Source: Pseudomonas oryzagri (GTDB lineage: Bacteria > Pseudomonadota > Gammaproteobacteria > Pseudomonadales > Pseudomonadaceae). From it: a DNA stretch of 64,000 nucleotides. The DNA lies in contig NZ_JAJHPU010000018.1 in NCBI RefSeq assembly GCF_020831405.1, positions 105,219 through 169,218 on the forward strand. Direction: 5' to 3'. A model generated the notes under the pieces. That model was not told where the DNA came from. It did no database searches and worked only from the letters and a program-made list of their open reading frames with translations. The translations under genes were made by a program, and so were the position numbers. Below, one piece after another: positions 52,088-64,000 of the stretch (position 1 is its first letter; each line of letters starts with the position of its first letter).

Positions 52088-54010
52088 CTACTGCGACTTG
52101 CGAACGCGCAGATACCATTCGGCGAGCAGGCGCACCTGTTTCTCGGTGTAGCCGCGCTCGACCATGCGCCGTACGAAGTCGTTGTGCTTCTGCTGCTCGT
52201 CCTTGCTGCCCTTGGCATTGAAGCTGATGACCGGCAACAGGTCCTCGGTGTTGGAGAACATCTTCTTCTCGATCACCGCGCGCAGTTTCTCGTAGGACAG
52301 CCACGACGGGTTCTTGCCGTTGTTGTTGGCCCGGGCGCGCAGTACGAAGTTGACGATCTCGTTGCGGAAGTCCTTCGGGTTGCTGATGCCCGCCGGCTTC
52401 TCGATCTTCTCCAGCTCCTCGTTGAGGGCGCCACGGTTGAGGATCTCGCCGGTTTCCGGGTCGCGGTACTCCTGATCCTGGATCCAGAAGTCGGCGTACA
52501 GCACGTAGCGGTCGAAGATGTTCTGGCCGTACTCGCTGTAGGACTCCAGATAGGCGGTCTGGATCTCCTTGCCGATGAACTCCACGTAGCGCGGCGCCAG
52601 GTACTCCTTGATGTAGCGCAGATAGCGCTCGCGGGTCTCCGCCGGGAATTGTTCCTGCTCGATCTGCTGCTCCAGCACGTAGAGCAGGTGCACCGGGTTG
52701 GCCGCCACCTCGTGCGGGTCGAAGTTGAACACCTTGGAGAGGATCTTGAAGGCGAAGCGGGTGGACAGACCGGTCATGCCCTCGTCCACGCCGGCATTGT
52801 CGCGGTACTCCTGGATCGACTTGGCCTTGGGATCGGTGTCCTTGAGGTTCTCGCCGTCGTAGACGCGCATCTTCGAGTAGATGTTGGAGTTGTCCGGCTC
52901 CTTCAGGCGGCTCAGCACCGAGAACTGCGCCAGCATCTTCAGGGTGTCCGGCGCGCAGTGCGCCTGGGACAGCGAGCTGTTGACCAGCAGTTTGTCGTAG
53001 ATGCGGATCTCGTCGGCGACGCGCAGGCAGTAGGGCACCTTGACGATGTAGATGCGGTCGATGAACGCCTCGTTGTTCTTGTTGTTGCGGAAGCTGTGCC
53101 ACTCAGCCTCGTTGGAGTGGGCCAGCAGGATGCCGCTGTAGGGAATCGCGCCCAGGCCCTCGGTGCTGTTGTAGTTGCCTTCCTGGGTGGCGGTCAGCAG
53201 CGGGTGCAGCACCTTGATCGGCGCCTTGAACATCTCGACGAACTCCATGATGCCCTGGTTGGCACGGCACAGGGCGCCGGAGTAGCTGTAGGCGTCAGGG
53301 TCGTTCTGCGGGAATTCCTCCAGCTTGCGGATGTCGACCTTGCCCACCAGCGCGGAGATGTCCTGGTTGTTCTCGTCGCCCGGTTCGGTCTTGGCGATGG
53401 CGATCTGGTTGAGGATCGACGGGTACAGCTTGACCACGCGGAACTGGCTGATGTCGCCGCCGAACTCGTTGAGGCGCTTGGTCGCCCAGGGCGACATGAT
53501 CGAGGTGAGGAAACGGCGCGGGATGCCGTAGTCCTCCTCGAGGATGGCGCCGTCCTCGTCCGGGTTGAACAGGCCGAGCGGCGACTCGAACACCGGCGAA
53601 CCCTTGATGGCGTAGAAGGGGATGTGCTCCATCAGGTGCTTGAGCTTCTCCGCCAGCGACGACTTGCCGCCGCCGACCGGGCCGAGCAGATAGAGGATCT
53701 GCTTCTTCTCTTCCAGGCCTTGGGCGGCGTGACGGAAGTAGGAAACGATCTGGTCGATGCAGTCTTCCATGCCGTGGAAGTCGGCAAAGGCCGGATAGCG
53801 GCGGATCACCTTGTTGGAGAAGATCCTCGACAGCCGCGGGTCGGTGGAAGTGTCGAGCAGCTGCGGCTCGCCGATGGCCTTGAGCATGCGCTCGGAGGCG
53901 GTGGCGTAGGCCATGGGATCCTGCTTGCACAGGTCGAGGTACTCCTGCAGGGAGTATTCTTCCTGGCGGGTGATTTCGTAGCGTTGCTGGAAATGGCTGA
54001 AGATGCTCAT
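52088..54010 (-). CDS. prkA: PrkA/YeaG serine protein kinase, AAA+ type
   Basis: 640 residues. The N-terminal PrkA AAA+ domain has Walker A GPVGGGKSSL (around residue 105) and the conserved MSIFSHFQQRYE start. A C-terminal PrkA domain with an eukaryotic-kinase-like segment follows. E. coli YeaG is a kinase needed for nitrogen-starvation survival, and Bacillus PrkA has been described both as a kinase and as an AAA+ protease. It heads the prkA-yeaH-spoVR operon. A sigmaS-like -10 lies at 54173-54182. The ATG at 54010 follows AGCGAGGTGACGTG. Confidence 0.95.
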   Translation of the reverse strand: MSIFSHFQQRYEITRQEEYSLQEYLDLCKQDPMAYATASERMLKAIGEPQLLDTSTDPRLSRIFSNKVIRRYPAFADFHGMEDCIDQIVSYFRHAAQGLEEKKQILYLLGPVGGGKSSLAEKLKHLMEHIPFYAIKGSPVFESPLGLFNPDEDGAILEEDYGIPRRFLTSIMSPWATKRLNEFGGDISQFRVVKLYPSILNQIAIAKTEPGDENNQDISALVGKVDIRKLEEFPQNDPDAYSYSGALCRANQGIMEFVEMFKAPIKVLHPLLTATQEGNYNSTEGLGAIPYSGILLAHSNEAEWHSFRNNKNNEAFIDRIYIVKVPYCLRVADEIRIYDKLLVNSSLSQAHCAPDTLKMLAQFSVLSRLKEPDNSNIYSKMRVYDGENLKDTDPKAKSIQEYRDNAGVDEGMTGLSTRFAFKILSKVFNFDPHEVAANPVHLLYVLEQQIEQEQFPAETRERYLRYIKEYLAPRYVEFIGKEIQTAYLESYSEYGQNIFDRYVLYADFWIQDQEYRDPETGEILNRGALNEELEKIEKPAGISNPKDFRNEIVNFVLRARANNNGKNPSWLSYEKLRAVIEKKMFSNTEDLLPVISFNAKGSKDEQQKHNDFVRRMVERGYTEKQVRLLAEWYLRVRKSQ

Positions 54011-54128
54011 CACGTCACCTCGCTCGATGCCTGAAGCGGAAGCGGGCCTCGGCGGGCTGCACCGGTAGCGCCTCCGGCGCCAACCTGCTGCCCCCACTGT
54101 CGACCCCTAATGGTCGTACTGCCTCTCT

Positions 54129-54158
54129 GGAAGCCGGTGCGCCGGCTTTCCTTTTTTT
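54129..54158 (+). terminator. Intrinsic terminator facing against local genes
   Basis: On the plus strand a stem of about nine base pairs (GGAAGCCGG / CCGGCTTTC, one G-T pair) is followed by C and seven T's. All genes here run on the minus strand, so no annotated plus-strand gene feeds it. On the minus strand the same stem is in the prkA leader. Confidence 0.75.
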
Positions 54159-54172
54159 GGGAGCCCTCGGCC

Positions 54173-54182
54173 CTAGCATAGA
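54173..54182 (-). promoter_or_regulatory. SigmaS-like -10 element before prkA
   Basis: On the minus strand TCTATGCTAG fits the sigmaS extended -10 pattern (KCTAYRCTTAA) at its first eight positions. It would give a leader of about 155 bases containing the hairpin at 54129. RpoS control of yeaGH is known in E. coli; here it is inferred. Confidence 0.4.
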
Positions 54183-54247
54183 CCTGCTCGTTGCCGAGCG
54201 CAGCAGGAAAAATCGACTGACGGTGAGCTTTTACAAATGTGCGGGAA

Positions 54248-54577
54248 TCACTCTTCGCCGCCGCGGGCGACCTCCTCGGGATAGCGGGCGTGCCACAGTT
54301 CGAAGCCCCCGTCGAGGCTGTAGACCTCCTCGAAACCCTGGTGGGCCAGGTAGGCGGCGGCGCTCTGGCTGGAGTTGCCGTGGTAGCAGACCACCAGCAG
54401 CGGCGCGGCGAAATCGGCGCCGGCGATGAAGTCGGCCAGCGAGTGATTGTCCAGGTGACGGGCGCCGCGGATGTGGCCGTTGCTGAAGCTTTGCGGGTCG
54501 CGGATGTCGACTACCACCGCGCCGTCTAGGCGCAGCTGGTGGGCGCTGGCGGGATCGATGCGCTTGAATTCGCTCAT
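54248..54577 (-). CDS. glpE: Thiosulfate sulfurtransferase GlpE
   Basis: 109 residues, a single-domain rhodanese. The active-site loop [13 protein letters not shown] carries the persulfide cysteine (around residue 65), identical in style to E. coli GlpE (CYHGNSS). It moves sulfur from thiosulfate to cyanide or other thiols. The start overlaps the apaH stop by four bases, so it is the last gene of a ksgA-apaG-apaH-glpE group. No glycerol genes are near, despite the name. Confidence 0.93.
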   Translation of the reverse strand: MSEFKRIDPASAHQLRLDGAVVVDIRDPQSFSNGHIRGARHLDNHSLADFIAGADFAAPLLVVCYHGNSSQSAAAYLAHQGFEEVYSLDGGFELWHARYPEEVARGGEE

Positions 54578-55397
54578 GGTTGCTCCTTGTGGCAGTTGCA
54601 GGTGTGGCGCTCGCCGCTGTCGACGTTGAGCAGGGTCAGTTCGGCGCCCCACACGCAGCCGGAGTCCAGCGCCTCGACGCCGGGCTCGCTGCAGCGTCCC
54701 TGCAGGGCGGCCCAGTGGCCGAAGATGATCTTCTCGCCGCGGGTCTTGCGATTGGGGTGGCTGAACCAGGGCGCGTAGCCGTTCGGCGCGCTGCCCAGGC
54801 CCTCCTTGCTCTTCAGGTCGAGGCGGCCTTCGGCGGTGCAGAAACGCATGCGGGTGAGGTAGTTGGTGATGGTGCGCAGACGGACGATGCCGCGCAGCTT
54901 GCCGTTCCACTTGTCCGGCTCGTTGCCGTACATTCCATCGAGGAACAGGGGCAGGCGGGCATCGTCGCGCAGCGCCTCCTCGACCTCGGCGGCGCGCTTG
55001 CGCGCCTTCTTCAGCGACCACTGCGGCGGGATGCCGGCGTGCACCAGGGTGACCTGCCGCTGCTCGTCGTGATGCAGCAGCGGCTGGCGACGCAGCCACT
55101 CGAGCAGATCGTCGCGGTCCGGCGCGTCGAGGATCTCGCGCAGGGTATCGCCCTTCTTCAGACGCTCGACGTTGTGCGCCACGGCCAGCAGGTGCAGGTC
55201 GTGGTTGCCGAGCACGGTGGTCACCGAGTTGCGCATGGCATACAGGAAGCGCAGGGTTTCCAGCGATTGCGGGCCGCGATTGACCAGGTCACCGACCAGC
55301 CACAGATGATCGCGGCTGGGATCGAAGGCGACCTGCCTGAGCAGACATTGCAGCGGCGTCAGGCAGCCCTGCACGTCACCGACCGCGTACAGCGCCA

Positions 55398-55398
<1 letters not shown>
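54574..55398 (-). CDS. apaH: Bis(5'-nucleosyl)-tetraphosphatase, symmetrical
   Basis: 274 residues of the calcineurin-like phosphatase superfamily. It starts [16 protein letters not shown] (metal motif GDxQG), then [14 protein letters not shown] (GDxxxRG) and VLGNHDLHL (GNHD), then a later His in VHAGIPPQ. It cleaves Ap4A to two ADP and decaps Np4-capped RNA. Its start overlaps the apaG stop by one base (TGATG). Confidence 0.95.
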
Positions 55399-55784
<386 letters not shown>

Positions 55785-55824
55785 GGCAAGGTTTTCGACT
55801 GGCCTGACATAAAAGCTTAGCGAT

Positions 55825-56631
55825 TCACTCGGGGCTTGTCTGCAACGCCAGCTGGTCGGCCAGGCGCACGAAGGCGGCGAGATCGAGCTGCTCGGGGCGC
55901 AGCCCGCCGTCGACACCGGCGGCCTCGATGGCGGCGGCCGGCAGCAGCTGCTTGAGGGTGTTGCGCAGGGTCTTGCGGCGCTGGTTGAACGCCTCGCGCA
56001 CCACCCGCTCGAGCAGGCGATGGTCCTTGGCCGGGTGCGGCAGCACCGCGTGCGGCACCAGACGGACGATCGCCGAGTCGACCTTGGGCGGCGGGTTGAA
56101 GGCGCCCGGACCGACATTGAACAGGTGCTCGACCCGGCAGTGGTACTGGACCATGATCGACAGCCGTCCCCAATCGCCGCCCCCCGGCTCCGCGGCCAGG
56201 CGCTCGACCACTTCCTTCTGCAGCATGAAGTGCATGTCGGCGATCACCCCGGCGTGCTCCAGCAGGTGGAAGATCAGCGGCGTGGAGATGTTGTACGGCA
56301 GGTTGCCGACCACCCGCAGCTTGTCTTCGCCGCCGGCCAGGCTGGAGAAGTCGAACTTCAGCGCGTCGCCCTGGTGCAGGTTGAAGTTCGGATCGAGGCC
56401 GAAGCGCATCTTGAGCAGCGGCACCAGATCCTGGTCCAGCTCGATCACGTCGAGCCGCGCGCCGCTGCCGAGCAGACCCTCGGTGAGCGCGCCCTGGCCG
56501 GGGCCGATCTCCAGCAGGTGCTCGCCCGGGCGCGCGTGGATGGCGCGCAGGATGCGGTGAATCACTCCGGCATCGTGCAGGAAGTTCTGGCCGAAGCGCT
56601 TGCGGGCGCGATGTTGGTACAGCTCGGACAT
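55825..56631 (-). CDS. rsmA: 16S rRNA dimethyladenosine transferase KsgA/RsmA
   Basis: 268 residues. The SAM motif I is [14 protein letters not shown] (residues about 42-55) and the catalytic motif IV is NLPYNIS (around residue 110). It dimethylates two adjacent adenosines in helix 45 of 16S rRNA late in 30S assembly. The start [18 protein letters not shown] is the family start. It is 40 bases ahead of apaG and follows pdxA in the surA-pdxA-ksgA-apaG-apaH order. Confidence 0.96.
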   Translation of the reverse strand: MSELYQHRARKRFGQNFLHDAGVIHRILRAIHARPGEHLLEIGPGQGALTEGLLGSGARLDVIELDQDLVPLLKMRFGLDPNFNLHQGDALKFDFSSLAGGEDKLRVVGNLPYNISTPLIFHLLEHAGVIADMHFMLQKEVVERLAAEPGGGDWGRLSIMVQYHCRVEHLFNVGPGAFNPPPKVDSAIVRLVPHAVLPHPAKDHRLLERVVREAFNQRRKTLRNTLKQLLPAAAIEAAGVDGGLRPEQLDLAAFVRLADQLALQTSPE

Positions 56632-56784
56632 GAGGGCAGCTCCAGGCTCCGGGCCGCGGGCTCGAAGCGAATGCAAAAGAGCCGCAGTCTAGCAGTGAAA
56701 GGGGGCGCCAGCCTCACGCCGGGATGGTCGGCGCGGGCTGGCGCGCAGAGGATGGGCCGCGCGAGGGCGCCGGCCGCTGCCGGC

Positions 56785-57777
56785 CTATGCTTGACCGGCG
56801 CTCATCTGGTAGGCGGTTTCCAGGGCCACCTGCAGGCTGCCGGTGTCGACCTTGCCGCTGCCGGCGAGGTCCAGGGCGGTGCCGTGGTCGACCGAGGTGC
56901 GCACGATCGGCAGGCCCAGGGTGACGTTGACCGCCGCGCCGAAGCCCTTGTACTTGAGCACCGGCAGGCCCTGGTCGTGGTACATGGCCAGCACCGCGTC
57001 GCAGTGCTCGAGGTGCTTGGGGGTGAACAGGGTATCGGCCGGCAGCGGGCCGACCAGGTCGAGGCCCTCGGCGCGCAGCTGCGTCAGCGTCGGTTCGATG
57101 ATCTCGAGTTCCTCGCGGCCCAGGTGGCCGCCCTCGCCGGCATGCGGGTTGAGGCCGCAGACCAGGATGCGCGGTTTGGCGATGCCAAACTTGTCGCGCA
57201 GGTCGGCGTCGAGAATGCGCGCGACGCGGGCCAGGCGTTCGGTGGTGATGGCGTCGGCCACCGCGCGCAAGGGCAGGTGGGTGGTCACCAGGGCGACGCG
57301 CAGGCCGCGGGTGGCGAGCATCATCACCACCTGCTCGGTATGGGTCAGTTCGGCGAGGAATTCGGTGTGCCCGGAGAAGGGAATGCCGGCCTCGTTGATC
57401 ACGCCCTTGTGCACCGGTGCGGTGATCATCCCGGCGAAGCTGCCGTCGAGGCAGCCGTTGCCGGCGCGCAGCAGGGTTTCCAGCACGTAGGACGCGTTGC
57501 GCGCATCGAGTTGGCCGGCGAGCGCCGGGGCGGCCAGCGGGGTGTCCCACACGTACAGGCTGCCGGCCGGCGCCGGGGCGCTCGGCCAGGCACCGGGGCC
57601 GACCGCGAGCAGGGCGATGTCCAGGCCCAGCTGCGCGGCGCGCGCGGCCAGCAGGTCGCGGCTGGCCACCGCGATCAGCGCGTGCGGCTGCGCTTCGCGG
57701 GCGAGCAGCAGGCACAGGTCGGGGCCGATGCCGGCCGGCTCGCCGGGGGTCAGCGCGAAGCGCCGGGCGGCGGTCAC
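56785..57777 (-). CDS. pdxA: 4-hydroxythreonine-4-phosphate dehydrogenase
   Basis: 330 residues. The start (M)[22 protein letters not shown] holds the GEPAGIGP motif. The segment [29 protein letters not shown] contains metal and substrate ligands, and the C-terminal [24 protein letters not shown] is conserved. It makes the pyridoxine precursor 3-amino-1-hydroxyacetone phosphate; pyridoxal phosphate is used by GcvP in this window. It starts at a GTG in a four-base GTGA overlap with surA. Confidence 0.95.
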   Translation of the reverse strand: MTAARRFALTPGEPAGIGPDLCLLLAREAQPHALIAVASRDLLAARAAQLGLDIALLAVGPGAWPSAPAPAGSLYVWDTPLAAPALAGQLDARNASYVLETLLRAGNGCLDGSFAGMITAPVHKGVINEAGIPFSGHTEFLAELTHTEQVVMMLATRGLRVALVTTHLPLRAVADAITTERLARVARILDADLRDKFGIAKPRILVCGLNPHAGEGGHLGREELEIIEPTLTQLRAEGLDLVGPLPADTLFTPKHLEHCDAVLAMYHDQGLPVLKYKGFGAAVNVTLGLPIVRTSVDHGTALDLAGSGKVDTGSLQVALETAYQMSAGQA

Positions 57778-59069
57778 AGACGGGTTTCCACGTAGGCTTC
57801 GCTGCGGATCTGGCGCAGCCAGTTCTGCAGTTCCTCGTCGTACTTGCGGTTGCGCAGCAGATTCAGCGCCTGCTGCTCGCGGGCCTTGCCGCTGGCGTCG
57901 CTGGTGCGGCGCTCCAGCACCTGCAGCACGTGCCAGCCGAACGGGCTGCGGAACGGCTGCGACAGCTGGCCCGGCGGCGTCTCGCTCATCACTTCACGGA
58001 ACTCCGCCACCAGGGCGCCCGGGTCGACCCAGTTGAGGTCGCCGCCGTTGAGCGCCGAGCCCGGGTCTTCGGAGAAGCTCTTGGCCAGCGCGGCGAAGTC
58101 TTCGCCGGCCTGCAGGCGTTCGTACAGGCGTTCGGCGAGCACGCGGGTCTGCTCGTCGCTGCGGATCTCGCTGGGCTTGAGCAGGATGTGGCGGACGTGG
58201 AACTCCTCGCGCAGCAGGCCGCTGTCGCCGCCGCGCTTGTCGATCAGCTTGATCAGAATGAAGCCGGCCGGGGTGCGCACCGGTTCGGTGACCTGGCCGG
58301 GGCTCAGCGCGCCGATCATCGCGTCGAACGGCGGCGGCAGCTGGGCGGCCTTGCGCCAGCCGATCTCGCCGCCTTCCAGGGCGTTCTCGCCGGCCGAGTG
58401 GGCGGCGGCCAGACGGGCGAAGTCGGCGCCACGGCCCAGCTGGTTGTAGATCTCCACCGCCTTGCGGCCGGCTTCCTGGATCTCCTGCGCCGAGGCGCCC
58501 TCGCTGAGTGGGACGAGGATGTTGGCCAGGTGGAACTCCTCCGACAGCTGCAGCTTGCCGAGATCGGAGGCGAGGAAGTTCTCCACCTCCTGGTCGCTGA
58601 CCTGGATGCGCTCGGCGACCCGGCGCTGGCGCACGCGGCTGATGATCATCTCGCGGCGCACCTGCTCGCGGGCCTCGTCGTAGGACAGGCCGTCGCGGGC
58701 CAGGGCGGCACGGAACTGCTCGAGGGTCAGCTTGTTGCGCTGGGCGATGGTGGCCATCGCCTGGTTGAGCTCCTCGTCGCCGATGCGGATGCCGGAGCGC
58801 TCGCCGATCTGCAGTTGCAGGTTCTCGACGATCAGGCGTTCCAGCACCTGCGGCGCCAGCGCTTCGCGCGGCGGTTGCTCGCCGCCGCGCTTGGCCAGGT
58901 TCTGCTGCACCTCCTGGAGGCGACGGTCGAGCTGGCTCTGCATGATCACGTCGTTGTCGACGATGGCGACCACCCGGTCGAGCGGTTTCACCTCGGCGTG
59001 GGCGGCGCCGCAGAGCAGCAGGAGACCGGCGGCCAGCGGGCGCAGGTTATTGATAAGCTTGGTCTTCAC
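57774..59069 (-). CDS. surA: Periplasmic chaperone and peptidyl-prolyl isomerase SurA
   Basis: 431 residues. I place the start at the GTG at 59069, giving a signal peptide (M)[24 protein letters not shown] similar to P. aeruginosa SurA. The N-terminal chaperone domain ([25 protein letters not shown]) is followed by two parvulin domains (around residues 170-275 and 285-385; the second has [11 protein letters not shown]) and a C-terminal helix. SurA guides outer-membrane proteins, including LptD encoded just upstream, to the BAM complex. The start lies inside the end of lptD, a 23-base overlap. Confidence 0.94.
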   Translation of the reverse strand: MKTKLINNLRPLAAGLLLLCGAAHAEVKPLDRVVAIVDNDVIMQSQLDRRLQEVQQNLAKRGGEQPPREALAPQVLERLIVENLQLQIGERSGIRIGDEELNQAMATIAQRNKLTLEQFRAALARDGLSYDEAREQVRREMIISRVRQRRVAERIQVSDQEVENFLASDLGKLQLSEEFHLANILVPLSEGASAQEIQEAGRKAVEIYNQLGRGADFARLAAAHSAGENALEGGEIGWRKAAQLPPPFDAMIGALSPGQVTEPVRTPAGFILIKLIDKRGGDSGLLREEFHVRHILLKPSEIRSDEQTRVLAERLYERLQAGEDFAALAKSFSEDPGSALNGGDLNWVDPGALVAEFREVMSETPPGQLSQPFRSPFGWHVLQVLERRTSDASGKAREQQALNLLRNRKYDEELQNWLRQIRSEAYVETRL

Positions 59070-61797
59070 GTTCACGGTAGCCTTGAATGCCTTGGTCGAG
59101 GAAGGACTCCACGCGGTTGCCAACCACTCCGCCGAGGCCCTTGAGGACGATCTGCAGGAAGATGCCGCGGTCGCCCTCGTCGTTGGCGTCCGGGTTGAGG
59201 TCGGTCTCGTTGTAGTCGACCCAGTAGCGGTTGATCAGACGCAGCTTCCAGCAGCAGCTGTCGTACTCGAAGCCGCCGAAGGCCTCGAGGGTGCGGTTGC
59301 GGCTGTAGTCGTGCTGCCAGCGGGCGATCACGCTCCACTGCTGGGCGATCGGCCAGATGGTCGAAATGTCGTGCTGGCTGATCTTGTAGTAGTCCTTGAT
59401 GAAGTTGGCGCTGCCCGGCGTGCCGAAGTCGTTGTTGAAGTTCCAGGTGCCGGTGGACTGGTCGTAGCGCACCGAGTCGTTGCGGTAGCGGTAGCCGAGG
59501 TTGACCACCTTGTTCGGGTTGGCCTCCGGCTGGTAGTGGAACATGGCGCTGCCGGAGCGGGTGTGGTGGCTGTCCGGATCCCAGTTGAAGTCGGAAGTCA
59601 GGTGCCAGTCGCGGTTGAAGCGATAGAGATATTCGAGCGCGTAGGGCGATACCGAGGACTGCGCGTCGTCGCGGTCGCGGTAGTCGATGCCGGGCATCTG
59701 TACCTTGCGGTCGGCGAAATACAGCGCCTGGCCGAGGCTGACGCGCTGGCGCTCGAAGCCGTTGGCCTGGATCCAGCGGCTGGTCACGCCGAGCGACAGG
59801 CGGTTCTCGTCGCCGATGCGGTCCTTGCCGGAGAAGCGGTTGTCGCGCCACAGCGACGCGTAGCTGAAGCTGCTCTCGCTGCTGTCGAACACCGGGATGT
59901 CGGTCTGGTCCTTCTCCGGCACGTACAGGTAGAAGGCGCGCGGCTCGAGGGTCTGCCGGGTGCCTGCGCCGAACAGCGGGGTACGGCGATCGAAGTACAG
60001 GCCCGAATCGAGGCTGTAGATCGGCACCTGGCGGTCCTGACTGCTGTCGAACTGCTGTTCGGCGAGCAGGCTGTTGAGGCCCTGCTGGTCGATGTCCAGG
60101 TCGTAGCGGGTGTAGGCGTACTTCACGGACGGAGTGAGGAAGCCCCAGCTGTTGGCCAGCGGCAGGCTGACGCCCGGCTCGAGGTGCAGGCGCTCGCCCT
60201 CGCTGCGGGCGAGGCCCTGCAGGTTGTTGTCGTACCAGGGCTGGGTGATGCCGTCGTCGTTGGTGAACAAGCCGCTGCGCAGGCTGCGCTGGAAGCTGAC
60301 GAACTCGGTGCCGTAGGTAACCTGCAGGCCGCCCGGCTGGAACGGCAGGCGACCGTCGAGGCTGAGCTGCGGCAGGCGGTCGTAGGGGGTGACGTCGACC
60401 ACGCTGGTCGGCTCGTAGGCGTGGGCGAGCAGGCTGGCGGTGTAGCTGTCGCCGCGCCAGGTCAGGCTGCCGCGCTGGTCGAGAAAGTCCGGCTGGGAAA
60501 TGTCGAGGTCGGTGTCCAGATCCTGGAAGTAGTAGGGGTCGCTGATGTCGGTGTAGTCGATCTCGGCGAGCAGGCGCTGGTCCAGGCCGCCCTTGTGCTG
60601 CCAGCTGTACATCCAGCGCTGGTCTTCGAACTCCGACTGCAGTTCGCGGTCGTCGTTGCGGTCGTCGAGCCAGGCGGCGCCGGCCTGGCCTTCGCTGCCC
60701 GGAGTCAGGTAGCGGAACTCGCCTTCCATCAGCAGGCCGCGATCGGCCATCCAGGTCGGGTACAGGGTAGCGTCGTAGTTGGGCGCCAGGTTGAAGTAGT
60801 AGGGCGTCTGCAGGGTGAAGCCGTTGTCGCTGGAGCTGGCGAAGCTCGGCGCGAGGAAGCCGGACTGGCGGCGCTCGTCGATCGGGAAGTAGATGTACGG
60901 GGTGTAGAACACCGGCACATCCTTCACCCGCAGGGTCACGTTGGTGGCGGTGCCGAAACCGGTGGCCGGGTTGAGGGTGACGTTGTTGCCCTTCAGGTGC
61001 CAGGTGTTCTCGCCCGGCTCGCAGCGGGTGTAGGTGCCGTCCTTGAGGCGCACCACGGCGTCTTCCTGGCGCTTGGCATACTGCGCGCTGCCGCGGGCCT
61101 TGGCCGAATGGATCACGTACTCGGCGTTTTCGACCTGCGCCTCGCCGTTGTCCAGCTGCAGCTCGGCGCGGTCGCCGACGACCAGGAAGCCCTTGTCGCG
61201 CAGGCGCACGTTGCCCTTCAGTTCGCCGCGGTTCTCCTGCTGGTGCAGGCTGGCCTCGTCGGCCTCGGCCTGCATGCTGCCCTGGCGCAGCACCACGTCG
61301 CCGGCCAGGGTGCTGGTCTCGGTCTGCTGCTCGAAGCGGGTGGCGCGCGCGGAGACGAAGGTCGGCGCGTCGCGCAGCGGGGTCTTGTCGTCCATGCCCG
61401 GGCGCGCCGGTTCGACGTAGGTGCCGGCGCAGTAGGGCGCGATCTCGGCCAGCTGGTTCGCGGTCAGTTGCTCGCGCGGCACCCAGTCGAGGTGGCTGTA
61501 GTCGGCGCTGCGCGCGGCCAGCGCGCGGCCGCCGTTGTCGCTGGCCAGCTGCGGCTCGGCGGCCGCCGGTGCGCTATCCTCCGCCGGTTGGGCGGTGCTC
61601 GGCGCGGCGGCCGGCTGCGGGCGCGGCGGCGTGGCGGCGCTGGGAGTCTTCGGGGCGCAGGCCCAGCCGCCGGTGGCGGAAGCCTGACAGGCGAACTGCT
61701 CGGCGGCATGCAGGATGGGAGCGGACCCCAGCGCCAGCAGGCTGCCGGTGACCAGAAGGGGGAACTTTCTGCGGAACACGGGGGGGGTAAGAGCCAT
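59047..61797 (-). CDS. lptD: LPS-assembly outer-membrane protein LptD
   Basis: 916 residues. A signal peptide (about 31 residues) is followed by a Pro/Ala-rich segment (residues 48-85), an OstA jellyroll domain ([31 protein letters not shown]) and a large beta-barrel. The cysteines used for the LptD disulfides are present: an N-terminal pair (FACQA, WACAP) and the adjacent pair in YDSCCWKLR near residue 865. With LptE it inserts lipopolysaccharide into the outer leaflet. It starts the lptD-surA-pdxA-ksgA-apaG-apaH series and is divergent from amgK. Confidence 0.95.
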   Translation of the reverse strand: MALTPPVFRRKFPLLVTGSLLALGSAPILHAAEQFACQASATGGWACAPKTPSAATPPRPQPAAAPSTAQPAEDSAPAAAEPQLASDNGGRALAARSADYSHLDWVPREQLTANQLAEIAPYCAGTYVEPARPGMDDKTPLRDAPTFVSARATRFEQQTETSTLAGDVVLRQGSMQAEADEASLHQQENRGELKGNVRLRDKGFLVVGDRAELQLDNGEAQVENAEYVIHSAKARGSAQYAKRQEDAVVRLKDGTYTRCEPGENTWHLKGNNVTLNPATGFGTATNVTLRVKDVPVFYTPYIYFPIDERRQSGFLAPSFASSSDNGFTLQTPYYFNLAPNYDATLYPTWMADRGLLMEGEFRYLTPGSEGQAGAAWLDDRNDDRELQSEFEDQRWMYSWQHKGGLDQRLLAEIDYTDISDPYYFQDLDTDLDISQPDFLDQRGSLTWRGDSYTASLLAHAYEPTSVVDVTPYDRLPQLSLDGRLPFQPGGLQVTYGTEFVSFQRSLRSGLFTNDDGITQPWYDNNLQGLARSEGERLHLEPGVSLPLANSWGFLTPSVKYAYTRYDLDIDQQGLNSLLAEQQFDSSQDRQVPIYSLDSGLYFDRRTPLFGAGTRQTLEPRAFYLYVPEKDQTDIPVFDSSESSFSYASLWRDNRFSGKDRIGDENRLSLGVTSRWIQANGFERQRVSLGQALYFADRKVQMPGIDYRDRDDAQSSVSPYALEYLYRFNRDWHLTSDFNWDPDSHHTRSGSAMFHYQPEANPNKVVNLGYRYRNDSVRYDQSTGTWNFNNDFGTPGSANFIKDYYKISQHDISTIWPIAQQWSVIARWQHDYSRNRTLEAFGGFEYDSCCWKLRLINRYWVDYNETDLNPDANDEGDRGIFLQIVLKGLGGVVGNRVESFLDQGIQGYREREDQAYQ

Positions 61798-63614
<1,817 letters not shown>

Positions 63615-63615
<1 letters not shown>

Positions 63616-64000
63616 TGCTGTGGCCGGCCAGCGTGCTGGGCGGGGTGGCCGGCTTCGTGCTGGCCAGCGTGCCCGGCGCCCTGCTCGGCGGTGCGCTCGG
63701 CCAGTGGCTGGACCGCCGCCTCGAGCTGGCCGACTGGGCCGACCTGCGCCAGCGCCTCGGCCAGCACGCCGCCGAGCAGCTCGACGGCGTGCTGCTGATG
63801 CACCTGCTCGGCGCGGTGGCCGCCGCCGGCGCGGCGCGCCCCGACGCCCAGCGCCGTGCCCTGCTGCGCGAGGCACGCCGCGCCGGCCTCAACGAAACCT
63901 TGGCGCTGGCCGCCTTCGCCCGCGGCCAGCGCGACTCGCGCAACGCCCAGGCGCTGGCCGAGGCGCAGACCCGCCCGGCGCGCCGCGACACCGTGCTGCG
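63615..64000 (+). CDS. TerB/DjlA-like membrane-anchored protein, 3' partial
   Basis: The frame runs off the window end; 128 complete codons are visible. A Gly/Ala-rich membrane helix at the N-terminus (MLWPASVLGGVAGFVLASVPGALLGGALGQWLDRR) resembles the glycine-zipper-type anchor of DjlA. A helical TerB-like region (LMHLLGAVAAAGAARPDAQRRALLREARRAGL) follows. DjlA has a C-terminal J domain, which would lie beyond the window, so the assignment is tentative. Translation is coupled to murU by a one-base overlap. Confidence 0.65.

Overview
The window is a continuous stretch of GC-rich chromosome from a gammaproteobacterium of the Pseudomonas group (Pseudomonas sensu lato, Pseudomonadaceae). The evidence is the gene content and order: hemX-hemY-dsbB-algQ-algP, hemB-ppk-ppx-trxA-rho-ubiD, ygfA-6S RNA-zapA-ygfB-pepP-ubiH-ubiI, gcvTHP, rpsU-dnaG-rpoD, and ksgA-pdxA-surA-lptD-amgK-murU. 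AlgP and AlgQ/Rsd in particular are Pseudomonas hallmarks. I cannot name the species. No prophage, insertion sequence, CRISPR array or secretion island is visible; this is mainly conserved core genome.

Layout. 1-4.6 kb: end of a haem/uroporphyrinogen cluster (hemX partial, hemY), dsbB, the sigma70 regulator algQ/rsd and the histone-H1-like algP. 4.6-12.6 kb: a TIGR02444 gene, an ABC-F ATPase, a short MscS-like protein, TerC, a LysE-type exporter, a cytochrome c/FTR1 iron permease behind a Fur-like site, yaiI and elbB. 12.8-22.7 kb: hemB, the polyphosphate pair ppk/ppx (convergent, shared terminator), trxA, rho, ubiD, a ferredoxin-flavin reductase and an unrecognised 44-residue membrane peptide. 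22.7-28.8 kb: 5-formyl-THF cyclo-ligase, 6S RNA, zapA, a small coiled-coil protein, ygfB, pepP and two ubiquinone hydroxylases. 28.8-36.3 kb: a Fur-box-preceded ferric ABC binding protein, its two-in-one permease, and the glycine cleavage operon gcvT-gcvH-gcvP.

36.3-37.4 kb holds a DUF2388 gene, an NfeD gene and a tRNA with anticodon CAT that is best read as the lysidine-modified isoleucine tRNA. From here on the order matches a block that lies elsewhere in the P. aeruginosa PAO1 chromosome as I remember it, so the tRNA neighbourhood marks a synteny junction. 37.4-44.9 kb: a PAS-GGDEF-EAL protein resembling RmcA but without its periplasmic sensor domain, then rpoD, dnaG and rpsU (the macromolecular synthesis operon, read on the minus strand). 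45-49 kb: tsaD, plsY, folB, folK, cca. 49-54 kb: the spoVR/yeaH/prkA stress cluster. 54-64 kb: glpE, apaH, apaG, ksgA, pdxA, surA and lptD on the minus strand, then the divergent peptidoglycan-recycling pair amgK-murU and the start of a TerB-like gene.

Themes. Haem and iron handling recurs (hemX, hemY, hemB, FTR1, the ferric ABC system), with Fur-like palindromes at two of the loci. Ubiquinone synthesis is represented by ubiD, a neighbouring flavin reductase, ubiH and ubiI. The most noteworthy observations are the RmcA-like protein lacking its sensor domain, the synteny junction at the tRNA, the 6S RNA with a readable promoter, tandem terminators between rpsU and dnaG, an exceptionally stable UUCG hairpin inside the prkA-yeaH operon, and a terminator facing against all local genes upstream of prkA. 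I found no convincing wholly new multi-gene system.
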